This document shows positions 51,409 to 58,674 of a DNA stretch of 64,000 nucleotides, one piece after another. The notes under the pieces were generated by a model that saw nothing but the letters and a program-made list of their open reading frames with translations, was not told the DNA's origin and did not search any database. A program made the position numbers and the translations under genes. The stretch is taken from positions 1-64,000 of the forward strand of contig JAHJPG010000010.1 of NCBI GenBank assembly GCA_018819925.1. The letters are read 5' to 3'. The number at the start of each line of letters is the position of its first letter. Positions within the stretch are counted from its first letter, which is position 1. This DNA is from Pseudomonadota bacterium (GTDB taxonomy: Bacteria > Desulfobacterota > Desulfarculia > Desulfarculales > Desulfarculaceae).

Positions 51409-51437
51409 TTGACAAGCCCTCCCGGCCTGGACATAAT
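51409..51437 (+). promoter_or_regulatory. Sigma-70 promoter of ahbB-hemL
   Basis: A perfect TTGACA (51409-51414), a 17-nt spacer and CATAAT (51432-51437, 5/6). The start site would be near 51444, only about 13 nt before the ATG, with AGGAGG at 51447-51452 just inside the transcript. Confidence 0.8.
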
Positions 51438-51456
51438 CATTTTCTCAGGAGGCAAC

Positions 51457-51951
51457 ATGGATCTGGACGCCATAGACCGCAAGATCATCGCCCGTTTGCA
51501 GGGCGACTTGCCCCTGATTTCTCGGCCCTTCGCCGGCCTGGCCCAAGATTTGGGCTTGGAAGAGGACGAGGTGGTGCGGCGCATCCAGGCCCTGGCCGCT
51601 GGCCGGGTGATGCGCCGCTTCGGAGCCACCTTGCGCCACCAGCGTTCGGGCTTTGCCAGCAACGTGATGGTGGCCTGGCGGGTTCCGGCCCAGCGGGCCC
51701 GGGAAGTGGGGGCGCGCCTGGCCGCCTTCCGCAACGTCAGCCACTGCTACTGGCGCGAGCCCTGCGAGGGTTTTTCCTATAATCTGTTCTCCATGGTCCA
51801 CGGCCGCGACGACGCCGAGTGCCGCTCCCTGGTGGAGGTGATGGCCCTTCAGGCCCAGGCCGAGGAGTTTGAGTTGCTTTTCTCCGTGGAGGAGCTTAAA
51901 AAGACCTCCATGCGCTACTTTGATCAAGAAGGTGAAATCCATGAAGGATGA
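51457..51951 (+). CDS. ahbB: Siroheme decarboxylase subunit (AhbA/AhbB, Lrp/AsnC-like)
   Basis: The product has 164 residues from an ATG with AGGAGG 5 nt upstream. An N-terminal helix-turn-helix (LDAIDRKIIARLQGDLPLISRPFAGLAQDLG) and an AsnC-type ligand domain show the heme-pathway signatures RFGATLRHQRSGFASNVMVAW and VSHCYWREPCEGFSYNLFSMVHG, with His and Tyr/Arg residues that act on the porphyrin carboxylates. AhbA/B decarboxylate siroheme to didecarboxysiroheme in the alternative heme route used by sulfate reducers. Only one of the pair is here; whether it is AhbA or AhbB cannot be settled by eye (B is preferred). It overlaps hemL by 11 bp. Confidence 0.83.
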   Translation: MDLDAIDRKIIARLQGDLPLISRPFAGLAQDLGLEEDEVVRRIQALAAGRVMRRFGATLRHQRSGFASNVMVAWRVPAQRAREVGARLAAFRNVSHCYWREPCEGFSYNLFSMVHGRDDAECRSLVEVMALQAQAEEFELLFSVEELKKTSMRYFDQEGEIHEG

Positions 51952-53224
51952 TAGGTCCCGGGAACTGTGGCAGCGGGCACAGAAGGTTATCCCCGGCGGA
52001 GTCAACAGCCCGGCCCGGGCCATGCTGGCGGTGGGGCGCGAGCCCCTTTTCATTCGCTCGGCCCGCGGCTGTTACATAGAGGACGTGGACGGCAACCGCT
52101 ATATCGACTACGTGGGCTCCTGGGGCCCGCTGATCCTGGGTCACGCCGACCCGGACGTGGTGGGGGCGGTGAAAAAGGCGGCGGAAAAGGGCACCAGCTT
52201 TGGGGCGCCCACCGAGGCCGAGGTGAACTTCGCGGAGATACTCACCCGCCTGATCCCTTCCATGGAGCAGGTGCGCCTGGTCTCTAGCGGCACCGAGGCC
52301 ACCATGAGCGCATTGCGCCTGGCCCGGGGCTACACCGGCCGCGACGTCATCGTGAAGTTCGACGGCTGCTACCACGGCCACAGCGACGGCCTTTTGGTGG
52401 CCTCGGGCAGCGGCCTGGCCACCCTGGGCATCCCCTCCTGCCCCGGGGTGCCCGAAGACGTGGCGGGCCTGTCGGTGAGCATCCCCTACAACGACCTGGC
52501 CGCCCTGGAAAGACTGTTCCACGACAAGGGCCAGAAGATCGCGGCGGTGATCGTCGAGCCGGTGGCCGGCAACATGGGGGTGGTGCCCCCGGCCCCGGGC
52601 TATCTGCAAGGGGTGCGCGAGATATGCGATGAATACGGTGCCCTGTTGATCTTCGACGAGGTGATAACCGGCTTCAGGGTGGCCCTGGGCGGAGCCCAGG
52701 CGCTGTGCGGCGTCACCCCGGATTTGACCACCCTGGGCAAGATAATCGGCGCGGGCCTGCCCCTGGGGGCCTATGGCGGCAAGGCCGAGATAATGCAAAA
52801 GATTGCCCCCTGCGGACCGGTGTACCAGGCCGGCACCCTCTCGGGCAACCCCTTGGCCACGGCGGCCGGGCTTCGGGCCCTGGACATGCTGGACGTGGCC
52901 GGGGTCTACGAGCGCCTGGAGGAAAGCTCCGCCCGGCTATATAACGGCCTGGGGGAGATTTTCGCCCAGGCCGGGCTGCCCCACTGCGGCAACCGGGTGG
53001 GCTCCATGTTCTCCTATTTCTTCCAGGCCGGGCCGGTCACCGACTGGACCAGCGCCAGCAAGAGCGACACCGATACCTTTGCCCGCTGGTACCGGGCCAT
53101 GCTGAATCGGGGCATCTACCTGGCCCCCAGCCAGTTCGAGTGCACCTTCGTGAGCCTGGCCCACGACGCCGACGCCATAGACCAGACGCTGTCCGCCGCC
53201 GGGGAGGCGGTCAAGGAGATCTAG
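51941..53224 (+). CDS. hemL: Glutamate-1-semialdehyde 2,1-aminomutase
   Basis: The start at ATG 51941 has AAGGTG upstream and gives 427 residues, the usual size. The motifs are IPGGVNSPARA near the N-terminus, YVGSWGPLILGHADP, SSGTEATMSALRLARGYTGRD, KFDGCYHGHSDGLLV, IFDEVITGFR, and TTLGKIIGAGLPLGAYGG with the PLP lysine. It isomerises glutamate-1-semialdehyde to 5-aminolevulinate, the first tetrapyrrole precursor. Translational overlap with ahbB puts an early and a late step of heme/siroheme metabolism in one operon under the promoter at 51409. Confidence 0.97.
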   Translation: MKDDRSRELWQRAQKVIPGGVNSPARAMLAVGREPLFIRSARGCYIEDVDGNRYIDYVGSWGPLILGHADPDVVGAVKKAAEKGTSFGAPTEAEVNFAEILTRLIPSMEQVRLVSSGTEATMSALRLARGYTGRDVIVKFDGCYHGHSDGLLVASGSGLATLGIPSCPGVPEDVAGLSVSIPYNDLAALERLFHDKGQKIAAVIVEPVAGNMGVVPPAPGYLQGVREICDEYGALLIFDEVITGFRVALGGAQALCGVTPDLTTLGKIIGAGLPLGAYGGKAEIMQKIAPCGPVYQAGTLSGNPLATAAGLRALDMLDVAGVYERLEESSARLYNGLGEIFAQAGLPHCGNRVGSMFSYFFQAGPVTDWTSASKSDTDTFARWYRAMLNRGIYLAPSQFECTFVSLAHDADAIDQTLSAAGEAVKEI

Positions 53225-53303
53225 GGAGGTTCGTTTCCCAACCAGTGCCCGCGACTGCCGGTGAAAACCGGCGGCGGGCATCCACGGCCTCGGGGGGGAA
53301 GGC

Positions 53304-54926
53304 ATGGCTGAAAACAAGCTGTACTACGGCGACAACCTGGATATTCTGCGCAGGTACCTCGACAGCGAGTCGGTGGACCTGATCTATCTCGACCCGCCCT
53401 TTAATAGCAACCAAGACTACAACGTGCTCTTCGCCGAGCAGGACGGCACCCGCTCCGCCGCCCAGATCAGCGCCTTTCAGGACACCTGGCGCTGGGACGC
53501 GGGGGCGGTGGCCGCCTTTGACGAGGCGGTGCGCTCCGATGGCCGGGTGGCCGCCACCATGCAGGCCTTTTACACCATGCTGGGGGCCAGCAACATGCTG
53601 GCTTACTTGTCCATGATGGCCCCGAGGCTGGTCGAGTTAAGAAGGGTGTTGAAGGAAACAGGAAGCATTTACCTCCACTGCGATCCTACGGCCAGCCACT
53701 ACTTGAAACTGCTGATGGACTCTGTTTTTGGGCCGGAAAACTTTAAGAATGAGATTGTTTGGAAAAGAACTACAGCACATAACGATCCAAAAAAATACGG
53801 CAATATTCATGATGTTATTTTGTTTTACTCTAAGTCGAACAAGAACTTCTGGAAGAAATTATATACTCCATACACCCCTGAATATATAAAATCAGAATGG
53901 AATGAATTACCAAGTGGTAGGTTTTACAAGTGTGAAAATATGCTTGACCCCAGGGGTAAGATGAAGGAGTTCGTTTTTAAAGGAACTAAAGCAAGGTGGA
54001 GAACAAATGAAGAGGGAATGTTAAAATTTTGGAATGAGCCTCAAACAGAAGTGCCAAATAGCCATGGAAAAATAAAATTAGGAAAAAATGGGAAGCCAAC
54101 CAAAAGGTGCCGGATAATATTTTTAGATGAAATGCCTGGCGTGCCCCTTCAGACAATCTGGAATGACATTTTTTCTTTGAAAGGTGGCGCTGCTGAACGC
54201 CTCGGCTATCCTACTCAAAAACCTCTTGCTCTTCTAGAGCGAATCATCAGCGCCAGCAGCAACGAGGGTGATGTCGTCCTCGACCCCTTCTGCGGCTGCG
54301 GCACGGCCATCGACGCGGCCCAAAAGCTGGGCCGCCGCTGGATAGGCATAGACGTAACCCACCTGGCCATAACCCTAATCAAGCACCGCCTCCACAGCAC
54401 CTACGGCAAAACCCTGGAGTTCGACATCATCGGCGAGCCCAAGGACGACGCCGGGGCCAAGGAACTGGCCCAGGCCGACCCCTGGCAGTTCCAGTGGTGG
54501 TCCCTGGGCCTGGTGGACGCCCGGCCGGTGGAGCAGAAAAAGGGCGCGGACAAGGGGGTGGACGGCCGCTTGTTCTTCCGCGACGAGTCCAAGGGTGCCC
54601 TCAAGCAGATCGTTATATCGGTGAAGGCGGGCACCACCGGCCCGGCACACGTGCGCGAACTGCGCGGGGTCATCGAGAGGGAAAAGGCGGCCATCGGCCT
54701 TTTGATAACCATGCAGGAGCCCACCAAGAAGATGCGCGAGGAGGCGGTGGACGCGGGCCTGTACCAGTCGCCCGGCGGCACCAAGCACCCGCGCCTGCAA
54801 CTGCGCACCGTGGCCGAGCTTATGGAAGGCAAGGCCCTGGACTACCCCCGCTATGCCGAGAACGTCACCTTCAAAAAGGCCCCCAAATCCCAGGCGGGCG
54901 GACACCAACAGAGCAATCTACTTTAG
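53304..54926 (+). CDS. Beta-type DNA methyltransferase fused to Mrr-like nuclease domain, with AT-rich central segment
   Basis: This 540-residue protein has methyltransferase motif IV YLDPPFNS at about 26-33 and motif I DPFCGCGTAIDAA near 330-340, an order that marks the permuted beta class. The region between them should contain the target-recognition domain. Residues 365-520 resemble an Mrr-type nuclease domain (GADKGVDGRLFF, IVISVKAGTTGPAHVRELRGVIEREKAAIG), but the usual E/QxK is SVK here, so cleavage activity is uncertain. Codons 113-310 (about 53640-54235) are strikingly AT-rich while both ends match the host, suggesting exchange of the specificity segment. There is no separate restriction subunit nearby. 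Confidence 0.85.
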   Translation: MAENKLYYGDNLDILRRYLDSESVDLIYLDPPFNSNQDYNVLFAEQDGTRSAAQISAFQDTWRWDAGAVAAFDEAVRSDGRVAATMQAFYTMLGASNMLAYLSMMAPRLVELRRVLKETGSIYLHCDPTASHYLKLLMDSVFGPENFKNEIVWKRTTAHNDPKKYGNIHDVILFYSKSNKNFWKKLYTPYTPEYIKSEWNELPSGRFYKCENMLDPRGKMKEFVFKGTKARWRTNEEGMLKFWNEPQTEVPNSHGKIKLGKNGKPTKRCRIIFLDEMPGVPLQTIWNDIFSLKGGAAERLGYPTQKPLALLERIISASSNEGDVVLDPFCGCGTAIDAAQKLGRRWIGIDVTHLAITLIKHRLHSTYGKTLEFDIIGEPKDDAGAKELAQADPWQFQWWSLGLVDARPVEQKKGADKGVDGRLFFRDESKGALKQIVISVKAGTTGPAHVRELRGVIEREKAAIGLLITMQEPTKKMREEAVDAGLYQSPGGTKHPRLQLRTVAELMEGKALDYPRYAENVTFKKAPKSQAGGHQQSNLL

Positions 54927-54942
54927 ACCAAAGCGAATAATT

Positions 54943-54982
54943 AAAGGCGGAGCCGCATCCGTGGCTCCGCCTTTCTTTATTG
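54943..54982 (+). terminator. Strong terminator after the methyltransferase gene
   Basis: A perfect 12-bp stem (54943-54954 with 54963-54974), an 8-nt loop and a T-rich tail, 16 bp after the stop. Confidence 0.88.
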
Positions 54983-55000
54983 GGCCCCCGCATCCAAGAC

Positions 55001-55120
55001 CGGCACAGCCAGGCGGCGGCAGACAAGGCGTCCGGCGAGCACGGGCCGGAGGCGTAGCAACGCTACGTCGAGGACCGAGCGCAGCCGGCAACGCGGTATG
55101 CCGGTGTCTGGCGCAGCCGG
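55001..55120 (+). repeat. Dispersed structured repeat, copy 3
   Basis: This copy shares the terminal GCACAGCC / GCGCAGCC blocks, GACAAGGCG and GAGGACCGAG with the copies at 25.1 and 43.1 kb. Its central hairpin has changed to CGTAGC-AAC-GCTACG, keeping pairing while the bases differ. It is more diverged than copies 1 and 2. It lies between the methyltransferase terminator and the convergent paaK stop. Confidence 0.7.
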
Positions 55121-55132
55121 CGGGTGACCAAG

Positions 55133-56428
55133 CTAACTTAGCTTGCGCCTGTCCTGCACCCGCTCCGCCTTGCCCTGGGCCACGGGCAGCGCGCCCGGAT
55201 CGCAGATCTCCACCGCCGGGGTGAGCAGCAGCTCGTCGCGCAGGTCCTTGGCCAGGGACCGGGCCAGGCCGGAGCGCTCCTCGGGCGACAGGCCCGCCGC
55301 CTCGGGGCGAAGCTCGGCCCGCACGATCATGGCGTCGCCGCTTTCCCGGCTCTCCAAGACGATGAGGTAGTTGCCCCCCACCGGCTTGTGGCCCATGAGC
55401 ACCGCCTCCACCTGCATGGGATAGACGTTCACTCCCTTGACGATGAACATGTCGTCGCTGCGCCCCACGATGCGGCTCAGGCGGCGGTGGGGACGGCCGC
55501 AGGGGCAATCGCCGGGCAGCAGGGCGGCCAGGTCGCGGGTGCGGTAGCGGATCAGGGGCATGGCCCGCCGGTTGAGGGTGGTCAGCACCACCTCGCCCAC
55601 CTGGCCCGGGGCCACCGGCTCCAGGGTGGTGGGGTCCAACACCTCCACCAAAAAGGCGTCCTCCCAAAGGTGCAGGCCGTTCTGCTCGGCGCACTCGAAG
55701 GCCACCCCCGGGCCGTTCAGCTCGCTCAGGCCGTAGTTGTTGTAGGCCTTCACCCCGAACATCTCCTCGATGCGCCGCCGGGCCTGCTCGGTGTGGGGCT
55801 CGGCCCCGATGATGGCGATCTTGAGCGAGGTGTCGGCGCGGGGGTCCAGGCCCTGCTCGGCAAAGGCGGCGGCCAGGCGGTGGGCGTAGCTGGGGATCAT
55901 GTGCATCACCGTGGTGCCCATCTGGCGCATCAGCGAAATCTGGCGGCGGCTGTTGCCCGCCCCGGCGGGAATTACCAGGGCGCCCAGGCGCTCGGCTCCG
56001 TAGTGCATGCCCAGGCCGCCGGAAAACAGGCCGTAACCGGCCAGGTTCTGGAACACGTCGCTGGGGCGCACCCCCACCATGTACAGGCCCCGGGCCACCA
56101 GATCGGCCCAGGCCTTTAGGTCGGCCTTGCCGTGGAAGATGGCGGTGGGGGTGCCGGTGGTGCCGCTGGAGGCGTGAAGGCGCACCACCTGGCTGCGGGG
56201 CACGGCCAAAAACCCGAAGGGGAAGTAGTCGCGCAGGTCCTGCTTCACGGTTAATGGCAGGTGGCGGGCGTCATCGGGGGTGGTGATGCCGTCGGGGTCC
56301 ATCCCGGCCAGGGCCTTGGCGTAAAAAGGCGATTTCTTGGCCATCTCCACGGTGCGGCGCAGGCGTTGGGCCTGCAAGCCGCGCAGTTGGTCCGGGGGCA
56401 TCAACTCCAGGTCTTTTTGCCAAAACAT
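55133..56428 (-). CDS. paaK: Phenylacetate-CoA ligase (AMP-forming)
   Basis: Read from ATG 56428 (GGAG 9 nt upstream), the product has 431 residues, the normal PaaK size. Adenylate-forming motifs are present: LHASSGTTGTPTAIFHG (phosphate loop), YNNYGLSELNGPGVAFEC, RTRDLAALLPGDCPCGR, and the C-terminal domain start RIVGRSDDMFIVKGVNVYPMQVE. It activates phenylacetate or a related aromatic acid to its CoA thioester using ATP. In many anaerobes it works with indolepyruvate ferredoxin oxidoreductase, or with dedicated ring-degrading pathways, not seen here. It stands alone on the minus strand, convergent with the methyltransferase gene. Confidence 0.93.
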   Translation of the reverse strand: MFWQKDLELMPPDQLRGLQAQRLRRTVEMAKKSPFYAKALAGMDPDGITTPDDARHLPLTVKQDLRDYFPFGFLAVPRSQVVRLHASSGTTGTPTAIFHGKADLKAWADLVARGLYMVGVRPSDVFQNLAGYGLFSGGLGMHYGAERLGALVIPAGAGNSRRQISLMRQMGTTVMHMIPSYAHRLAAAFAEQGLDPRADTSLKIAIIGAEPHTEQARRRIEEMFGVKAYNNYGLSELNGPGVAFECAEQNGLHLWEDAFLVEVLDPTTLEPVAPGQVGEVVLTTLNRRAMPLIRYRTRDLAALLPGDCPCGRPHRRLSRIVGRSDDMFIVKGVNVYPMQVEAVLMGHKPVGGNYLIVLESRESGDAMIVRAELRPEAAGLSPEERSGLARSLAKDLRDELLLTPAVEICDPGALPVAQGKAERVQDRRKLS

Positions 56429-56573
56429 GCTGAACATCTCCGCTGCGGGCTGTGAAGGCAAAACAATACCCCTCACCGCCCTTGGCAACAACCCGCCGCC
56501 CCTTGCCCCGGCCGGGGTCCTTGGGCAAGAATGAAGGCTGGAATCTAAAACCAGCCGAGGAGCCGGTCAAAAA

Positions 56574-58451
56574 ATGCCCGACGCAATCCCAACCAAACGG
56601 GTGCCCCACAAGATTCTCTACGACCAGAGACCCAACTACACCCGCCCGGCCCTGGAGTTGAGCGAACAGGTGCGCCGGGATCTTTTGGGGCATCTCGCTT
56701 TCCTCTACGGACAAGAAAAAGCCCAGGCCTGTATGCCGGAGATGGAGCGCATCCTCAAGGTGCACCACGCCTTCAAGTCCCAAGAGCTGCGCGAGCTGCT
56801 CGAGCGCCGCGACCCCGAGCATCTGTTCAGCGAAAAGGACATGATCATGATCACCTACGGCGACATGATCGGCGGCGGCGGCGGCACTCCCCTGGCGGTG
56901 CTGGCCCGGGCCTGCGACGAGCACATGATCGCACCGGACATCCTGCATATTTTGCCCTTTTTCCCCTACTCCTCGGACCGGGGCTTTTCGGTGGTTGACT
57001 TCCGCAGGGTGGACCCGCGCCTGGGCACCTGGGAGGACATCCACCGCCTGGCCGGCCGCTACCGCCTGATGTTCGACGGGGTACTCAACCACATTTCGGC
57101 CCACAGCGACGCTTTTCATCAGTTCCTGGACGGCGACCCGGAACTGCAGGATTTTTTCATCGCCTACGAATCCCCGGACGATCTGACCCAGGACCAGCGC
57201 TCCAAGATATTCCGCCCCAGGGTCAGCGACATCCTCACCCCCTTCATGACCATAAACGGGGTTCGCTATCTGTGGACCACCTTCAGCCCCGACCAGATCG
57301 ATCTGAACTACCGCAACCCCAAGGTGCTGCTTTCGGTGGTGGAGGCGCTTTTGTTCTACATACGCCAGGGGGCGGACCTGTTGCGCCTGGACGCGGTGAC
57401 CTACATCTGGGCCGAGCCGGGCACCGAATGCGTCCACCTGGAACAGACCCACGAGATCGTCAAGCTGCTGCGCACCGTGGTGGAGGCTGTGGCGCCGGGG
57501 GCGGCCTTGGTAACCGAGACCAACGTGCCCCACGCGGACAACGTGAGCTATTTCGGCAATGGCCGCGACGAAGCCCACATGGTCTACAACTTCGCCCTGC
57601 CGCCCCTGGTGCTGCACGCCATCTACCGCCAGGACGCAAGCCGTCTGGCCGCCTGGGCCGCCGAGCTGGAGCCGCCCAGCGACGCCACCGCCTTTTTCAA
57701 CATCCTGGACACCCACGACGGCGTCGGGCTCATGGGGGTCAGGGACCTGTTGCCCCCCGAAGAGGTGAATTTCATCGTGGACCGGGCCAGGGCCAACGGC
57801 GCCCTGGTGTCCATGAAGACCATGGAGGGCGGCGGCGAGGAGCCCTATGAGATCAACAGCACCTGGTGGAGCGCCTTGAACCACCACGGCGGCGAGGACC
57901 AGGACCTGCAAGTGGACCGTTACCTGGCCAGCCGGTCGGTGGCCCTGGCCCTAAAAGGGGTGCCGGGGGTGTATCTGCACGGCGCCCTGGGCAGTTCCTC
58001 GGACCTGGAGGCCTACCGCCAAACCGGCCACAACCGGGACGTGAACCGAGGCACGGTGGATTTGAAAGTGCTGGCGGCCCAGGCTAGCGATCCTTACTCC
58101 CGGCTTGGCCGTCTGGCCCCGCGCTTAAGCCATCTGCAAGTGACCCGGGTGTCCCAAAAGGCCTTTGACCCCCACGGCAAGCAGCTAGTGCTGCGAGCCC
58201 CCGCCCCGGTGCTGGCCCTGCTGCGCGTCTCCCCGGACGGCGGCCAGCGCCTCCTGGCCCTTACCAACGTCAGCGCCCGGAAGGTGGCTTTCACCCTGGA
58301 GCTTCCTCCCGAGGCCCGGGGAGCCGGAACCTGGCTGGACTTGGTGGGAGCGGCGGATTTGGAGGAGAAAAACGGGGCCTTGGCCCTGGAACTGAGGCCC
58401 TACCAGGTGATGTGGCTGCGGCCCCGGGGTGAAGCCGGGGCGCCGAACTAG
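56574..58451 (+). CDS. GH13 sugar phosphorylase (subfamily 18-like: sucrose 6F-phosphate / glucosylglycerate phosphorylase type)
   Basis: The 625-residue protein has an N-terminal helical part, then a GH13 barrel: MITYGDMIGGGGGTPLAVL, ILPFFPYSSDRGFSVVDF, DGVLNHISAHS, LLRLDAVTYIWAEPGTE with the nucleophile Asp, LVTETNVPHADNVSYFGNG with the acid/base Glu, and NILDTHDGVGLMG with the third catalytic Asp. The C-terminal domain is beta-rich. The Gly-rich start, FPYSSDRGFS and the long loop after VTETN are typical of subfamily 18, whose members phosphorolyse sucrose, sucrose 6-phosphate, glucosylglycerol or glucosylglycerate. The last two are compatible solutes. The substrate cannot be read from sequence. 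No Shine-Dalgarno sequence is apparent. Confidence 0.88.
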   Translation: MPDAIPTKRVPHKILYDQRPNYTRPALELSEQVRRDLLGHLAFLYGQEKAQACMPEMERILKVHHAFKSQELRELLERRDPEHLFSEKDMIMITYGDMIGGGGGTPLAVLARACDEHMIAPDILHILPFFPYSSDRGFSVVDFRRVDPRLGTWEDIHRLAGRYRLMFDGVLNHISAHSDAFHQFLDGDPELQDFFIAYESPDDLTQDQRSKIFRPRVSDILTPFMTINGVRYLWTTFSPDQIDLNYRNPKVLLSVVEALLFYIRQGADLLRLDAVTYIWAEPGTECVHLEQTHEIVKLLRTVVEAVAPGAALVTETNVPHADNVSYFGNGRDEAHMVYNFALPPLVLHAIYRQDASRLAAWAAELEPPSDATAFFNILDTHDGVGLMGVRDLLPPEEVNFIVDRARANGALVSMKTMEGGGEEPYEINSTWWSALNHHGGEDQDLQVDRYLASRSVALALKGVPGVYLHGALGSSSDLEAYRQTGHNRDVNRGTVDLKVLAAQASDPYSRLGRLAPRLSHLQVTRVSQKAFDPHGKQLVLRAPAPVLALLRVSPDGGQRLLALTNVSARKVAFTLELPPEARGAGTWLDLVGAADLEEKNGALALELRPYQVMWLRPRGEAGAPN

Positions 58452-58625
58452 CTTTGGGCTGGGCTTGTCAAACCCGTCCCCGGGCAAGGAATGGGGTTGG
58501 GCGGCACAGCCCGGGCCGTGCGGATCTTCAGTTAACCAGCCGGTTCCACAAGGTCAAATCCGGGCGTGGGGGGCTTGATTTGAATGGGGGCGGCCCCTCG
58601 CCGGTATGGGATTGTTGTGTTAGCC

Positions 58626-58645
58626 TTGGCACAATGTTTGTGCCA
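58626..58645 (+). promoter_or_regulatory. Inverted repeat resembling a sigma-54 promoter
   Basis: TTGGCAC, five bases and TTGT follow the -24/-12 spacing of sigma-54 promoters, with GG at 58628 and GT (instead of GC) at 58640. The same bases form a perfect 8-bp inverted repeat (58627-58634 with 58638-58645) that could be an operator. It lies 30 bp before the CoA-transferase ATG. Confidence 0.4.
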
Positions 58646-58674
58646 GCGTAACTTACAGCGAGAGTGACCACACC

